A stretch of 64,000 nt of DNA. It comes from Mucilaginibacter_A sp050954285 (GTDB lineage Bacteria; Bacteroidota; Bacteroidia; Sphingobacteriales; Sphingobacteriaceae). The notes beneath the pieces are model-generated. The model was not told the origin of the DNA. It saw only the letters and a list, made by a program, of their open reading frames with translations, and did not search any database. The stretch lies in the NCBI GenBank assembly GCA_050954285.1, contig JBPBPL010000024.1:1-64000 (forward strand), given 5' to 3'. Below are positions 34,816 to 43,601 of this stretch, one piece after another; positions within the stretch are counted from its first letter, which is position 1, and each line of letters starts with the position of its first letter. A program made the position numbers and the translations under genes.

Positions 34816-36267
34816 TTAGCTAACGGTAGTGCGTGGTTTTTTGAGTCGTTTTGATCCCTGTTCCAGTATCCTGACGAAAAACTTTTTGTAAATGTCCACA
34901 TCAAAAATGGCAGAATCTGTGGCGGCTTTGTAAGTGAGGAAGATGCCCAGCGGTGTTAGCAAAACAATTGCGATCCACATGCCTACGGCCGGAGGTACGT
35001 TGCCATCCTTAGCAGATTTTTCTCCTATGGTGGAAATGATATGGTAAATCAGGAAAAATACAACCGAAACCACAACCGGCAAACCCAAACCGCCTTTGCG
35101 GATGATGGCTCCAAGTGGTGCACCAATTAAAAATAAAACTAAACAGGCCGCTGATAAAGTAAACTTTCGCTGATATTCTACCATAGTTCTGCGAACGCTG
35201 TCAACAGCTCCTTTGCGCACTTCGATTTTTGAGGAAATAACTTCCTTAAGCGATCTTGCTTCTCCCAAAGCAGCTCCAACTGCGCTTAATCGATCTTCGG
35301 GTTTAAAAGTATTTAGTATATTTTTATTCAGTTTGTAGCTAACCTGGTTTGGTTTAAGTTTATGCAAAACAGAAAAGTACTTAACATACGGACTAAAAGT
35401 TCTAAACTCTGTACTTAAACCGCTATCCAGCTTGTGTTCTATTTCTCCGCGAACTTGTTTAAGCTGCTTTAAATTCATCATTTGGTAAGCACTTTTAAAC
35501 TCACTTTCGTTTGTCCGTTTAAATTTTAAGTTAGAAAGATCAAACTTTTGTTCGGTTTCTTTAAATCGCAAACGCGTTAAACGCTGGCGCGGGTTGTAGC
35601 CTTTATCACCATTGGTTTCTTCATAACGGATACCATTTTTAAGTTTCAGTACCAAAAAAGAATCATCCGACGTGCGGTACATGCTGCCTTCTTTGGCAAA
35701 AACAACGTTATTATTTCCTGTGGATGGGTTTTTTTCATAAATCATCATTCCGTAAAGCCTGATGCCATCCGGATCTTTTTTATGTACGCGGATGGAATAG
35801 CCCGGAAAACTGCTGCTAAAAATACCTTCGGGCAATAAGTTGGTTGATTTTTGCTGACGGGCATCGTACAGCAGCGAATAATATTTGAGGTTGGCTACCG
35901 GAAGCATGTAATCCGAAAATATAAACGCCGAAATACTAAGCAGCGTAACCATAATCACCATCGGATACATGGCGCGGCTGAGCGAAACGCCTGCCGATTT
36001 GATGGCAACCAGTTCATAATTTTCGCCTAAACTGCCAAAAGTCATGATCGAGGAAAGCAGGATGGAAAGCGGCAAAGCCATCGCCACGTTGGTTGCCGAA
36101 GCATACATCATCAGTTCAAGGATAACGTACCATTCAAAACCTTTTCCAATCAAATCATCAATATATTTGAATAAAAAAAGCATCAGCAGCACAAACATCA
36201 CAATAAAAAATGTGACGAAAAACGGCTGTATAAATGCTTTTAAAATAAGCTTGTGTATCTTTTTCAC
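34816..36267 (-). CDS. LptF/LptG family permease
   Basis: 483 residues, six membrane helices in 3+3 arrangement around a large periplasmic domain (about 110-370), the YjgP/YjgQ pattern. The N-terminus starts KKIHKLILKAFIQPFFVTFF; GENYELVAIKSAGVSL is the family coupling loop to LptB. Part of the lipopolysaccharide export bridge. Longer than Proteobacterial LptF/G by about 100 residues in the periplasmic domain, usual for Bacteroidota. Whether F or G cannot be decided. Confidence 0.88.
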   Translation of the reverse strand: MKKIHKLILKAFIQPFFVTFFIVMFVLLMLFLFKYIDDLIGKGFEWYVILELMMYASATNVAMALPLSILLSSIMTFGSLGENYELVAIKSAGVSLSRAMYPMVIMVTLLSISAFIFSDYMLPVANLKYYSLLYDARQQKSTNLLPEGIFSSSFPGYSIRVHKKDPDGIRLYGMMIYEKNPSTGNNNVVFAKEGSMYRTSDDSFLVLKLKNGIRYEETNGDKGYNPRQRLTRLRFKETEQKFDLSNLKFKRTNESEFKSAYQMMNLKQLKQVRGEIEHKLDSGLSTEFRTFSPYVKYFSVLHKLKPNQVSYKLNKNILNTFKPEDRLSAVGAALGEARSLKEVISSKIEVRKGAVDSVRRTMVEYQRKFTLSAACLVLFLIGAPLGAIIRKGGLGLPVVVSVVFFLIYHIISTIGEKSAKDGNVPPAVGMWIAIVLLTPLGIFLTYKAATDSAIFDVDIYKKFFVRILEQGSKRLKKPRTTVS

Positions 36268-36295
36268 TTATCTGTTTCCTTTTGTTCAACTGTTT

Positions 36296-36676
36296 TTAGG
36301 CACCTAAAACCCCAATTAGGTAGGCAATCTGGTTGTTCCAGATCAGTGTTCGCTCGTTGATATTTTCTTCGGTAGCAAAATCGGTAATACCGAGCGCAAC
36401 ATCGTTAGTTAACTCATCCTGAATGATTTCCATTTCAAAATAACTCTGTGGCTCATCATCCGTCCAGCGGAAACGGACAAATTTATTCTCTTTCATGGCC
36501 AGCAATTTGGCATTTTGCGTTTCATCATCCCAGGAAAAAGTATAAAGCTGATCCTTGATCGTTACATCATCTGCAAACCATTGCGACAATCCGTTTGGCT
36601 CGCTTAAAAAGCTGTATAATATCTTTGGAGAAGACTTTATTTCGTACTCAATTTTAAATTTTTTCTTATCACTCAT
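36296..36676 (-). CDS. START-like (SRPBCC) domain protein
   Basis: 126 residues matching the AHSA1/START-like fold: KFKIEYEIKSSPKILYSFLSEPNGLSQW, FSWDDETQNAKLL, VRFRWTDDE and TDFATEENI. Small helix-grip proteins of this type bind hydrophobic ligands or assist chaperones; no ligand can be inferred. Its stop is 28 nt from the LptF/G start, in the same direction. Confidence 0.8.
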   Translation of the reverse strand: MSDKKKFKIEYEIKSSPKILYSFLSEPNGLSQWFADDVTIKDQLYTFSWDDETQNAKLLAMKENKFVRFRWTDDEPQSYFEMEIIQDELTNDVALGITDFATEENINERTLIWNNQIAYLIGVLGA

Positions 36677-36749
36677 ATATTCTTATACGAAAGTTTTTAG
36701 GTAGAAAATGTAAATTTTAACAAATTTTCTTATTAAAACTAATTTCTGG

Positions 36750-36757
36750 TATATTTG
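36750..36757 (+). promoter_or_regulatory. TAnnTTTG promoter element of tRNA-Met
   Basis: TATATTTG lies 17 nt before the mature tRNA 5' end. No clear TTTG -33 box at the expected distance. Confidence 0.5.
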
Positions 36758-36774
36758 CAGCCTCTTAAAAACGA

Positions 36775-36851
36775 GGCGGGGTAGCTCAGATGGTTAGAGC
36801 GTAGGATTCATAACCCTAAGGTCGGCAGTTCGATCCTGCTCCCCGCTACCA
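36775..36851 (+). tRNA. tRNA-Met (CAT)
   Basis: 77 nt including encoded CCA. Acceptor GGCGGGG pairs with CCCCGCT; T8 A9, D-arm GCTC...GAGC, anticodon loop TTCATAA (anticodon CAT), T-arm with GTTCGATCC. The G1-T72 wobble and A14 pattern suit the elongator Met tRNA rather than the initiator; a lysidine-type Ile2 cannot be fully excluded. Confidence 0.92.
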
Positions 36852-36880
36852 AAAAAGCCACTTGATCAAGTGGCTTTTTT
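36851..36880. terminator. terminator of tRNA-Met, 30-nt perfect palindrome
   Basis: AAAAAAGCCACTTGA followed by its exact reverse complement, ending in six T, directly at the tRNA 3' end. Confidence 0.92.
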
Positions 36881-36881
36881 A

Positions 36882-36970
36882 TTTTATTTACACGGATAAA
36901 AGAAGTACAATTCAGGAATTTTCCAGTAAATTTATTTAAAGCCTCATCGAGCTGGTACTTCTTTTACCGA
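36882..36970. repeat. widely spaced inverted motif pair downstream of tRNA-Met
   Basis: GGATAAAAGAAGTAC (core 36897-36907) and its mirror GTACTTCTTTTACC (core 36956-36966) enclose about 48 nt. Each has its own outward A/T tract (ATTTTATTTA; TATATTTTTA). The right arm lies 8 nt before the amidase stop. Confidence 0.8.
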
Positions 36971-36977
36971 TATATTT

Positions 36978-38537
36978 TTAATGTTTCAGTTTCAGTTCTC
37001 CAAAACCAGCTGGTGGTTTTCGGTGCTTTGTGGCTTGTTCATAAGCAAATGTGTATTGAATCAAAGTAGCTTCGTCATACATTTTCCCTAAAAACTGGAT
37101 TCCAGCCGGAAGATTGTCATAAGTAAAACCCATCGGAATGGTAAATGCCGGCTGACCGGTTCGCGGCGCAATTATCTGGCTGTTGTCGCCTTTGTAACCA
37201 TTAAAATCGCCAATTTTTGCCGGTGGATAATTCCATGTCGGGTAAATAATTGCGCCCAGATGTTGCTCGCTCATTACTTTTTCTATAGCGTTTCGGAAGG
37301 AAATCCGCCGGGGATCATGGTAAACATCCATCAAATCTTCCGGGTTAGGCTTTTCTGCTTTCTGATAATAATCGAAAATGGATTTGGTATAATCCGGATA
37401 TTTGCCCGAAGCAATAATCTCGTCCAGGTTTTTTACCGGTGCTTTATCACCCAGTGAAGCCAGATAAGTGTTGATATCTTCCCGAAAAGTTGCGCCCCAG
37501 TTTTGACGTGCCAGCTTGTTAAAATCAGGAATTGCTACGGAATCAACAATGATGGCTCCGGCTTTTTTCAGATCAGCAACAGCCTGTTCAAACAAAACTT
37601 TAACCTGCGGATCGATGTTTCGGTCGGCCAAAATCCGTAACACACCAATACGTGCTCCTTTTAGCCCATCTTTTTTAAGGTATTGCTGATAATTGGCAGG
37701 GATTTTTCCTTTAGAATTTTCAGTCAGCGGATCTTTAGGATCGTATCCCGCAACAACCTGCAAAATCCGCGTGGCATCAGCAACCGAACGCGCAATCGGG
37801 CCGCCGGTATCATTTCCCAAAAACAACGGAATAATGCCGCTGCGGCTGCACAAACCGAGCGTTGGCCGAAAACCAACCAAATCATTGTGCGATGACGGGC
37901 CACGGATAGAGTTGCCCGTATCCGTTCCCACACCTGATTCTCCCAGATTTGCTGCCACAGCTGCTGCCGTTCCGCCGCTGGAACCTGCCGTTGTGTGTTC
38001 TAAATTGTACGGATTTAATGTTTCGCCAGCAATGGTACTGATGGTTACTTTCGGGCTAAAAGCCCACTCAGCCATGTTTGATTTTGCTAGAACGATAGCA
38101 CCGGCATCTTTTAAAAGCTTTACCATGTGCGCATCTTCATCAGGCTTAAAACCTTTGAAAAGGATGGAGCCGCCCGTAGTTTGCAGCCCAATTGTTTGGT
38201 AATTATCCTTGATAATCATCGGGATGCAGTGCAGCGGTCGTAATTTTTTAGTCCGTTTATATTCGGCATCCAAAGCGCGTGCTGTTTTTATCCCCTCAAA
38301 ATTGGTAACCACAATGGCGTTGAGATGCGTGGATTGATCGTATGCGGCAATCCGTTTCAAATACTCGGAAACTAAAATTTCACAGTTACAAGTCCGATTT
38401 TGAAAAGCCCGGTGGATGGCTTCAATATTGGTTTCCACTACATCAAAATGTTTTGAGCTGAAATGCTGCTTTTGCGCAAATGTACTTTGGAACAGGAAAA
38501 TGCAGAATAGAAGTAGAGTAGTGGTTTTAAATTTCAT
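36978..38537 (-). CDS. secreted amidase (amidase signature family)
   Basis: 519 residues from ATG 38535-38537, giving a clean signal peptide (KFKTTTLLLFCIFLFQSTFAQ). The open frame runs 18 codons further only because it reads through a motif copy. Catalytic triad region: Lys in IPMIIKDNYQT, Ser cis-Ser in TTAGSSGGTAAA, and GTDTGNSIRGPS. Hydrolyses an amide of unknown kind, outside the cytoplasm. AC-type motif inside at 38280-38290. Confidence 0.9.
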   Translation of the reverse strand: MKFKTTTLLLFCIFLFQSTFAQKQHFSSKHFDVVETNIEAIHRAFQNRTCNCEILVSEYLKRIAAYDQSTHLNAIVVTNFEGIKTARALDAEYKRTKKLRPLHCIPMIIKDNYQTIGLQTTGGSILFKGFKPDEDAHMVKLLKDAGAIVLAKSNMAEWAFSPKVTISTIAGETLNPYNLEHTTAGSSGGTAAAVAANLGESGVGTDTGNSIRGPSSHNDLVGFRPTLGLCSRSGIIPLFLGNDTGGPIARSVADATRILQVVAGYDPKDPLTENSKGKIPANYQQYLKKDGLKGARIGVLRILADRNIDPQVKVLFEQAVADLKKAGAIIVDSVAIPDFNKLARQNWGATFREDINTYLASLGDKAPVKNLDEIIASGKYPDYTKSIFDYYQKAEKPNPEDLMDVYHDPRRISFRNAIEKVMSEQHLGAIIYPTWNYPPAKIGDFNGYKGDNSQIIAPRTGQPAFTIPMGFTYDNLPAGIQFLGKMYDEATLIQYTFAYEQATKHRKPPAGFGELKLKH

Positions 38538-38551
38538 AATCGTTGTAAAAC

Positions 38552-38585
38552 AAAGAAGCACGATCGCAAAGGATCGTGCTTCTTT
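38552..38585. terminator. 14-bp hairpin with one full and one decayed motif copy, end of tldE
   Basis: Arms 38552-38565 and 38572-38585 (AAAGAAGCACGATC and complement) enclose GCAAAG. The right side continues into a full copy (core 38577-38587, then TCACC and TAAAATTTTA); the left copy is cut short (AACAAAGAAGCA). Confidence 0.85.
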
Positions 38586-38599
38586 TATCACCTAAAATT

Positions 38600-39931
38600 T
38601 TATACTGCGTCTGATAGTGAACTGAAGGTAAAATCCCGGATTTTCATCGGCGGAATCAGATAGCTCCGGTAAGATTCGACACTGATGCTGCGTTCGGGTT
38701 TGCCCAGTGCTTCTACATTGTTCAGCATAATAATCGGGCTTTCATTAAAGCGAAAGTTTTTAACCGGATACATGATTTTTCCGTTTTCGATATAAAACGT
38801 ACCATCGCGGGTTAAACCGGTTAAAAGAAGCGTTTGCTGATCCACCATCCGGATATACCACAACCGTGAAACCAAAATGCCGCGCTCGGTACTTTTAATC
38901 AAATCTTCTACGGATGCTGTGCCGCCTTCCATAATAATATTGCTGGGGCCAGGCATAGGTTTAACGCCTTTTTTCTCGGCCCAATAACGAGAATAACTCA
39001 GGTTTTTAATTACACCTTTATCAATCCAAGTTGTTTTTTCCAGCTTTTCGCCGTCGCGGTTCCAGGTATTCCCGGGTAATTCTGCATTGTAAGGATCGGA
39101 GTAAATGGTTACTTTATCGTCCATCAACTTTTCGCCCAAACGCGTTCCGCCGCCGGGTTTACTTAAAAAACTGCGGCCTTCATCCGCCTGGCGTGCATCA
39201 AACCGGAACATGTTTTCCAACATATAAGTAGCTGCAACCGGTTCTAAAATTACCGTATATTTCCCTGGCTCAATTGCTTTGGCACCCAAAGAGCGGTTAG
39301 CTTTTGTAGCTGCAATTTTTGTTGCTGAAAGTGTATCCAGCTTACCGATGTCGTTAAAACCACGTGCCGCGTAACCAGAAGCGGTACCAGCAGCGTTGCG
39401 GGTAGTTACCGAGAAAATCACATCAGTATCTTTATCGTACCCGAATAACCCTTTGGAGTTCATGAAAGCGTTAAAGCCAGTTGTGTTTTCGAGGAAACCT
39501 GCCGCCTGTAAATTTGCATCTTTACAAACCTGGATACTTTTGGCCACTAAATCGGCGCGGGTATCTGGTGTCATCGCTGCTGTTGCAGAAACATAACCAA
39601 TGCCGTCCGGAAAATCCTGCGGACCAGCAAGCGGCATGTGTTCCGGGTTTTCGGGTGCCAGCCGAGCCAGTTCTTCTGCTCTTTTAACCACAGTTTGCAA
39701 AGATTGATCATCAAACTGATCGATAGTAGAAGTAGCAGTTTTTTTGCCGAACGTAGAAGTTACTGCGAGGCTCAGCGTACTGATATCGCCAGCGGTAGAA
39801 ACGCCGTTGCGTGCATAGCGGATGTTGCCACCTTCGCGGCCATTCAAGCCAACTTCGCATTCATCGGCTTTAGAGAAAGCAAGCACTTTTTTGAGGATCG
39901 TTTGCGCTTCTTCTTTAGTTAATATTGCCAT
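38600..39931 (-). CDS. TldD/PmbA family protein, TldE-like
   Basis: 443 residues. PmbA_TldD fold but without the HExxxH zinc motif of its partner; C-terminal GLTRDGTFYIENGKIMYPVKNFRFNESP is typical. In E. coli the TldD/TldE heterodimer unfolds and cleaves unstructured peptides. It follows the TldD gene by 155 nt, so the two probably form the same complex. Confidence 0.9.
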   Translation of the reverse strand: MAILTKEEAQTILKKVLAFSKADECEVGLNGREGGNIRYARNGVSTAGDISTLSLAVTSTFGKKTATSTIDQFDDQSLQTVVKRAEELARLAPENPEHMPLAGPQDFPDGIGYVSATAAMTPDTRADLVAKSIQVCKDANLQAAGFLENTTGFNAFMNSKGLFGYDKDTDVIFSVTTRNAAGTASGYAARGFNDIGKLDTLSATKIAATKANRSLGAKAIEPGKYTVILEPVAATYMLENMFRFDARQADEGRSFLSKPGGGTRLGEKLMDDKVTIYSDPYNAELPGNTWNRDGEKLEKTTWIDKGVIKNLSYSRYWAEKKGVKPMPGPSNIIMEGGTASVEDLIKSTERGILVSRLWYIRMVDQQTLLLTGLTRDGTFYIENGKIMYPVKNFRFNESPIIMLNNVEALGKPERSISVESYRSYLIPPMKIRDFTFSSLSDAV

Positions 39932-40086
39932 TGATTTGGATTTTTTTCTAAATTATAATTAGTAGATGATCTGAATCTGGATTGATTGGATTTATGGATT
40001 AATTGGAGCCTGGATAGCGATTGAAGAATTTAACAAGCCGCTTACAGATCAATTCCCAAAAATTATCTAAATCCAAAAAACCCAAA

Positions 40087-41724
40087 TCAAATTTTTCTCG
40101 CTGTATTAATTACATTTACACCATTAAAACGGGTAGTGGCCGAACCATGTGAAACCGCATTGGATTGAGAAGGCTGCCCTTTTCCATCATTAAAAGCACC
40201 ACCTAAACGGTAATCACTTTCATCGGCAATAGCCGTGCAAGAGTTCCAGAATTCGCGGGTGTTGGCTTGGTATGCAACATCATTCAGCATACCAACAATT
40301 TTTCCGTTTTTGATTTCGTAAAACGTTTGTCCGCCAAACTGGAAATTATAACGTTGCTGATCAATCGAGAAAGAACCGTCGCCAATAATATAAATGCCTT
40401 TTTCAGTATTTTTAATCATATCGTCAACACTCAGTTTTGTTTTTCCAGGTTCTAGAGATACATTGGCCATCCGTTGAAACTGCACATCGTTCCAGCTTTG
40501 CGCATAGCAGCAACCCTGAGATTCTTTTAAACCGATAATATGTGCCTGATCGCGGATGGCCTGATAATTCACCAAAATACCATCGCTAATCAAATCCCAT
40601 TTTTTGCATTTCACCCCTTCATCATCATAGCCAACCGCACCGAGCGAGCCAACCTGCGTTTTATCGGCCACCACATTAACTAACTTGCTGCCAAACTGGA
40701 ACTTTTTAGATTCCCACTTATCAAGTGTTAAAAAACTGGTACCTGCAAAATTAGCTTCGTAACCTAAAACACGGTCAAGTTCTGTTGGGTGCCCAACAGA
40801 TTCATGGATCGTGAGCCACAAATGCGAAGGATCCAAAATCAAATCATATTTGCCCGGCTCTACTGTTTTTGCCTTGATTTTTTGGTTCACATCATCTGCT
40901 GCGGCTTTTACATCTTCCAGCATATCGTAACGGTCTTTATAACGCGTAACGATGCCGGCAACTTTATCCTGCGGCCGGGCATTTAAATATTCATAGCCCA
41001 TGCCAACCGGAGAACTCAACGATTTCCGGGATTGAAATTTGCCCGAAGCCTGATCAATTTTAGTAACCGTAAAACTTGGAAATATCCGGTGAATATCCTG
41101 ATCGATATAAGAACCATCGGTAGAAGCAAAGTATTTCTGCTCATTTACCGCAAAACAGGTAGAATTGATAAAGCTCGCGCCGCCAGCTTTGGCTGCTGCG
41201 TTTACAGACAATAAAAGGTCGGTTTTATCTTTAATCGGAACCTCGAAAGCATTAATTTCAATCGGTGTTTTCCAGCTCACTTCGCCATAACCTTTCTGCG
41301 GAGCTAGCTGCACCGGTTCGGCCTGAATTTTTGAGTTTGCTTTGGCCACAGCTACTGCACGTTCTGCCGTTTTAGCCACATCTTCCTTCGTCATATTGTT
41401 GGAAGCAGCAAAACCCCAACAACCGTTTGCAATTACGCGGATACCTACGCCTTGCGATTCGGTATTGGCAATATTTTGAATGCGGTTTTCGCGCGTGATC
41501 ACCGCCTGGTTTAAGTAACGGCCAATGCGTACATCTGCATAACTGGCACCTTTAGCACGCGCTGCATTCAGCGCAACATCTGCCAATTGCTTTTTTTGCC
41601 GTACATCCATGCCATCATATAAAGCGGCCATCGGGTCAATTGGCCGGGCAAAAGCAGGCATTTCGGGTAGCATTAAAGTGCCCAATCCCAGGCCCGACAA
41701 ATACAGAAAATCACTTCTTTTCAA
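40087..41724 (-). CDS. TldD/PmbA family metallopeptidase with N-terminal signal, TldD-like
   Basis: 545 residues. Zinc motif HESVGH (His307, Glu308, His312) marks the catalytic subunit. The first 27 residues (KRSDFLYLSGLGLGTLMLP...AFA) look like a Tat-type export signal with KR instead of RR, so the enzyme may act outside the cytoplasm, unlike E. coli TldD. The partner TldE has no obvious signal, which leaves the shared location open. It lies 77 nt downstream of the BatA-type block. Confidence 0.88.
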   Translation of the reverse strand: MKRSDFLYLSGLGLGTLMLPEMPAFARPIDPMAALYDGMDVRQKKQLADVALNAARAKGASYADVRIGRYLNQAVITRENRIQNIANTESQGVGIRVIANGCWGFAASNNMTKEDVAKTAERAVAVAKANSKIQAEPVQLAPQKGYGEVSWKTPIEINAFEVPIKDKTDLLLSVNAAAKAGGASFINSTCFAVNEQKYFASTDGSYIDQDIHRIFPSFTVTKIDQASGKFQSRKSLSSPVGMGYEYLNARPQDKVAGIVTRYKDRYDMLEDVKAAADDVNQKIKAKTVEPGKYDLILDPSHLWLTIHESVGHPTELDRVLGYEANFAGTSFLTLDKWESKKFQFGSKLVNVVADKTQVGSLGAVGYDDEGVKCKKWDLISDGILVNYQAIRDQAHIIGLKESQGCCYAQSWNDVQFQRMANVSLEPGKTKLSVDDMIKNTEKGIYIIGDGSFSIDQQRYNFQFGGQTFYEIKNGKIVGMLNDVAYQANTREFWNSCTAIADESDYRLGGAFNDGKGQPSQSNAVSHGSATTRFNGVNVINTARKI

Positions 41725-41801
41725 TGGTTATCCTCCAGATTAAATCATATTTATAAAAGCTCCAATCTAATGCTTTTAAGTTAAACTAAAAGAGAAAATG
41801 T

Positions 41802-43601
41802 TTATAACAATTTTGTTTCAAACCATAAAAAAGCACAAGAAAGCAGGAAAATTAAATAAAATAGGAGGGAAGGAATAAAAATCAGTTCGGTTTGCTGCTG
41901 ATTTTGATTTTTCGTTTGTGTTGAAGCAAATTTACGTGCGTATGTCTCTGTTAAATTAATTTTTTGAGTTAATTTTAATGCTTTCCAATCCAAATTTTCA
42001 AAAACATAGATACCTGTAGGTAGATTTTTATCAGCATTTACCATTATCCATCCGGATTTTCTTGGCCAATACACACTTTCCTGCAAAAAAGGAATATTTT
42101 GATTTTGTTGAAAAGCTACATTTGCACCATCAATTTGTGCTGAAATATTTTTGGTTGAAGTGTTCAGCCTTATCGGCACCATACTGTTTTTATCAGCATA
42201 AATTAGGGTAGAAACAGTTTGTTTTTGAGTGATTTTCCGGGCGGCTTTAGAAATTAATAGCGACCAATACGCCGCATATTCCTTTGTTTTGCCCGAAAGT
42301 TGCCAGCTAAAAGTATTGTTCAAAGTTGATAAAATCAGCCTTCCGGCACCATACAATTTGTTACTTACCACTAAATGATTGGTTTGATCTTGCACCAAAA
42401 CCTGCGAACCAGCCTGGTTTTTGATAAACGATGGGTGCTCCGTTTGGATATTTAACCGCAAACCACTTGCATCATTCAACTTTAAATTCAGCTGTTTCTG
42501 TAAATCATTGGATGGATAAACCGCAAAATTTTGCCTGATAAAAGAAGTATTGGCGCTATCCGCCCGAAAAATCAAACCTAAGCCTTTTCGACTGGTTTGT
42601 GCTAAAATTGCCGCTATTTCTGCCTTGCTTAAATTGCCAAATTCGCTGGCATCACAAATTAAAACATCAAAATTATGAAGCAGTGCCGGCGTAATTTTTT
42701 CCAGCGGTTGCTTGCTCATGTTACCAAAATCGGTTGTTGTTTTATTTTTGCTGATCGTGCTTCGAGCAGCCACGGCATAAGCATTTTCAGCCAGCCAGTT
42801 TTTCAAAAACCGACTTTCAAAATCCGGCGAAGCCGAAAGCATCAGCACTTTCAGCATTTTTTCAGGTTCGATGGTTAATGGCAAAGGTTCATTTTCCAGC
42901 GTATCTTTTCCGGATAAAGCCAACAGCCTGAAAACCGCCTCGCCGCTTTGCTTCGGAATTGAACTGAAAGAGAAATTCATGCTTCTTTTAGCACCTATTT
43001 TTACAGAATCTAAACTGGTGTTCAAGCCTTTTAAAACCAGCTTAATTTCACCATTGTTTTGGTTGAGAAAATTGCCTTGCACCCGGAAGTTTTCGCCCGC
43101 ATGTAACCGGTGCGTCCAGTTAATTTTTTGAATTCCGGTAGGTAATTTTGGCACGTTGAATTGAACGGGTAATCGATCCAGGTTTTTTAGCTCATCTTCA
43201 CTCAAACCATCACCCAAAATATGTACAGTTGTGTTGGTAGGAACCGTTTTTCGCCATAAATCCAAATCAGCAATAAAACGAACCTGGGGCGATTTTAAAG
43301 TTTTAAAAACAGCTTCATCAGCCGTAAAAATTAATGGTTTTTGCGGGGAAGAAGACTGCTGCAAATGCAAACTATCTTTGCTAAAACCATCCGTCAGCAA
43401 AAAAAAATCATGCTCCGTATTGATGCTTCTTTTACCGCTATAAAACGGCGGAACCGCAAGGCAAACTAAACTTGCCACTGCTAAAAAAGAAGTTAGCAGG
43501 CGCAAAACCAACCGCTGTTTACTACCGCGTTTGATCTCTTTCCAAAACAGGAAAATCAGTAGTAAAAGCGAGGCTGAGAAAACCAAAATATTCCACATCA
43601 T
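41802..43601 (-). CDS. membrane protein of the MoxR/BatA locus with GATase-like middle domain
   Basis: 599 residues. Helices at about 4-18, 30-50 and the C-terminus (about 575-592). The middle part (LKVLMLSASPDFESRFLKNWL, FDVLICDASEFGNLS, GLGLIFRAD) follows the class I glutamine-amidotransferase-like fold seen in VWA/BatA-type membrane proteins, without a visible catalytic Cys. Overlaps the DUF4175 gene by 4 nt. Four motif cores inside (42182, 42539, 42980, 43424). Function unknown. Confidence 0.65.
   Translation of the reverse strand: MMWNILVFSASLLLLIFLFWKEIKRGSKQRLVLRLLTSFLAVASLVCLAVPPFYSGKRSINTEHDFFLLTDGFSKDSLHLQQSSSPQKPLIFTADEAVFKTLKSPQVRFIADLDLWRKTVPTNTTVHILGDGLSEDELKNLDRLPVQFNVPKLPTGIQKINWTHRLHAGENFRVQGNFLNQNNGEIKLVLKGLNTSLDSVKIGAKRSMNFSFSSIPKQSGEAVFRLLALSGKDTLENEPLPLTIEPEKMLKVLMLSASPDFESRFLKNWLAENAYAVAARSTISKNKTTTDFGNMSKQPLEKITPALLHNFDVLICDASEFGNLSKAEIAAILAQTSRKGLGLIFRADSANTSFIRQNFAVYPSNDLQKQLNLKLNDASGLRLNIQTEHPSFIKNQAGSQVLVQDQTNHLVVSNKLYGAGRLILSTLNNTFSWQLSGKTKEYAAYWSLLISKAARKITQKQTVSTLIYADKNSMVPIRLNTSTKNISAQIDGANVAFQQNQNIPFLQESVYWPRKSGWIMVNADKNLPTGIYVFENLDWKALKLTQKINLTETYARKFASTQTKNQNQQQTELIFIPSLLFYLIFLLSCAFLWFETKLL

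Noticed and set aside
36291..36310. GTTTTTAGG/CCTAAAAC dyad at the end of the START-like gene
   Set aside because: Only about six A/T-rich pairs with a tiny loop; too weak to call a terminator.
36775..36851. tRNA with CAT anticodon as tRNA-Ile2 or initiator Met
   Set aside because: Acceptor and arm pattern fit elongator Met better; the initiator C1-A72 mismatch and anticodon-stem GGG/CCC pattern are not seen.
38537..38591. Upstream 18-codon extension of the amidase
   Set aside because: It is the translated hairpin terminator and motif; the ATG at 38537 starts a proper signal peptide.
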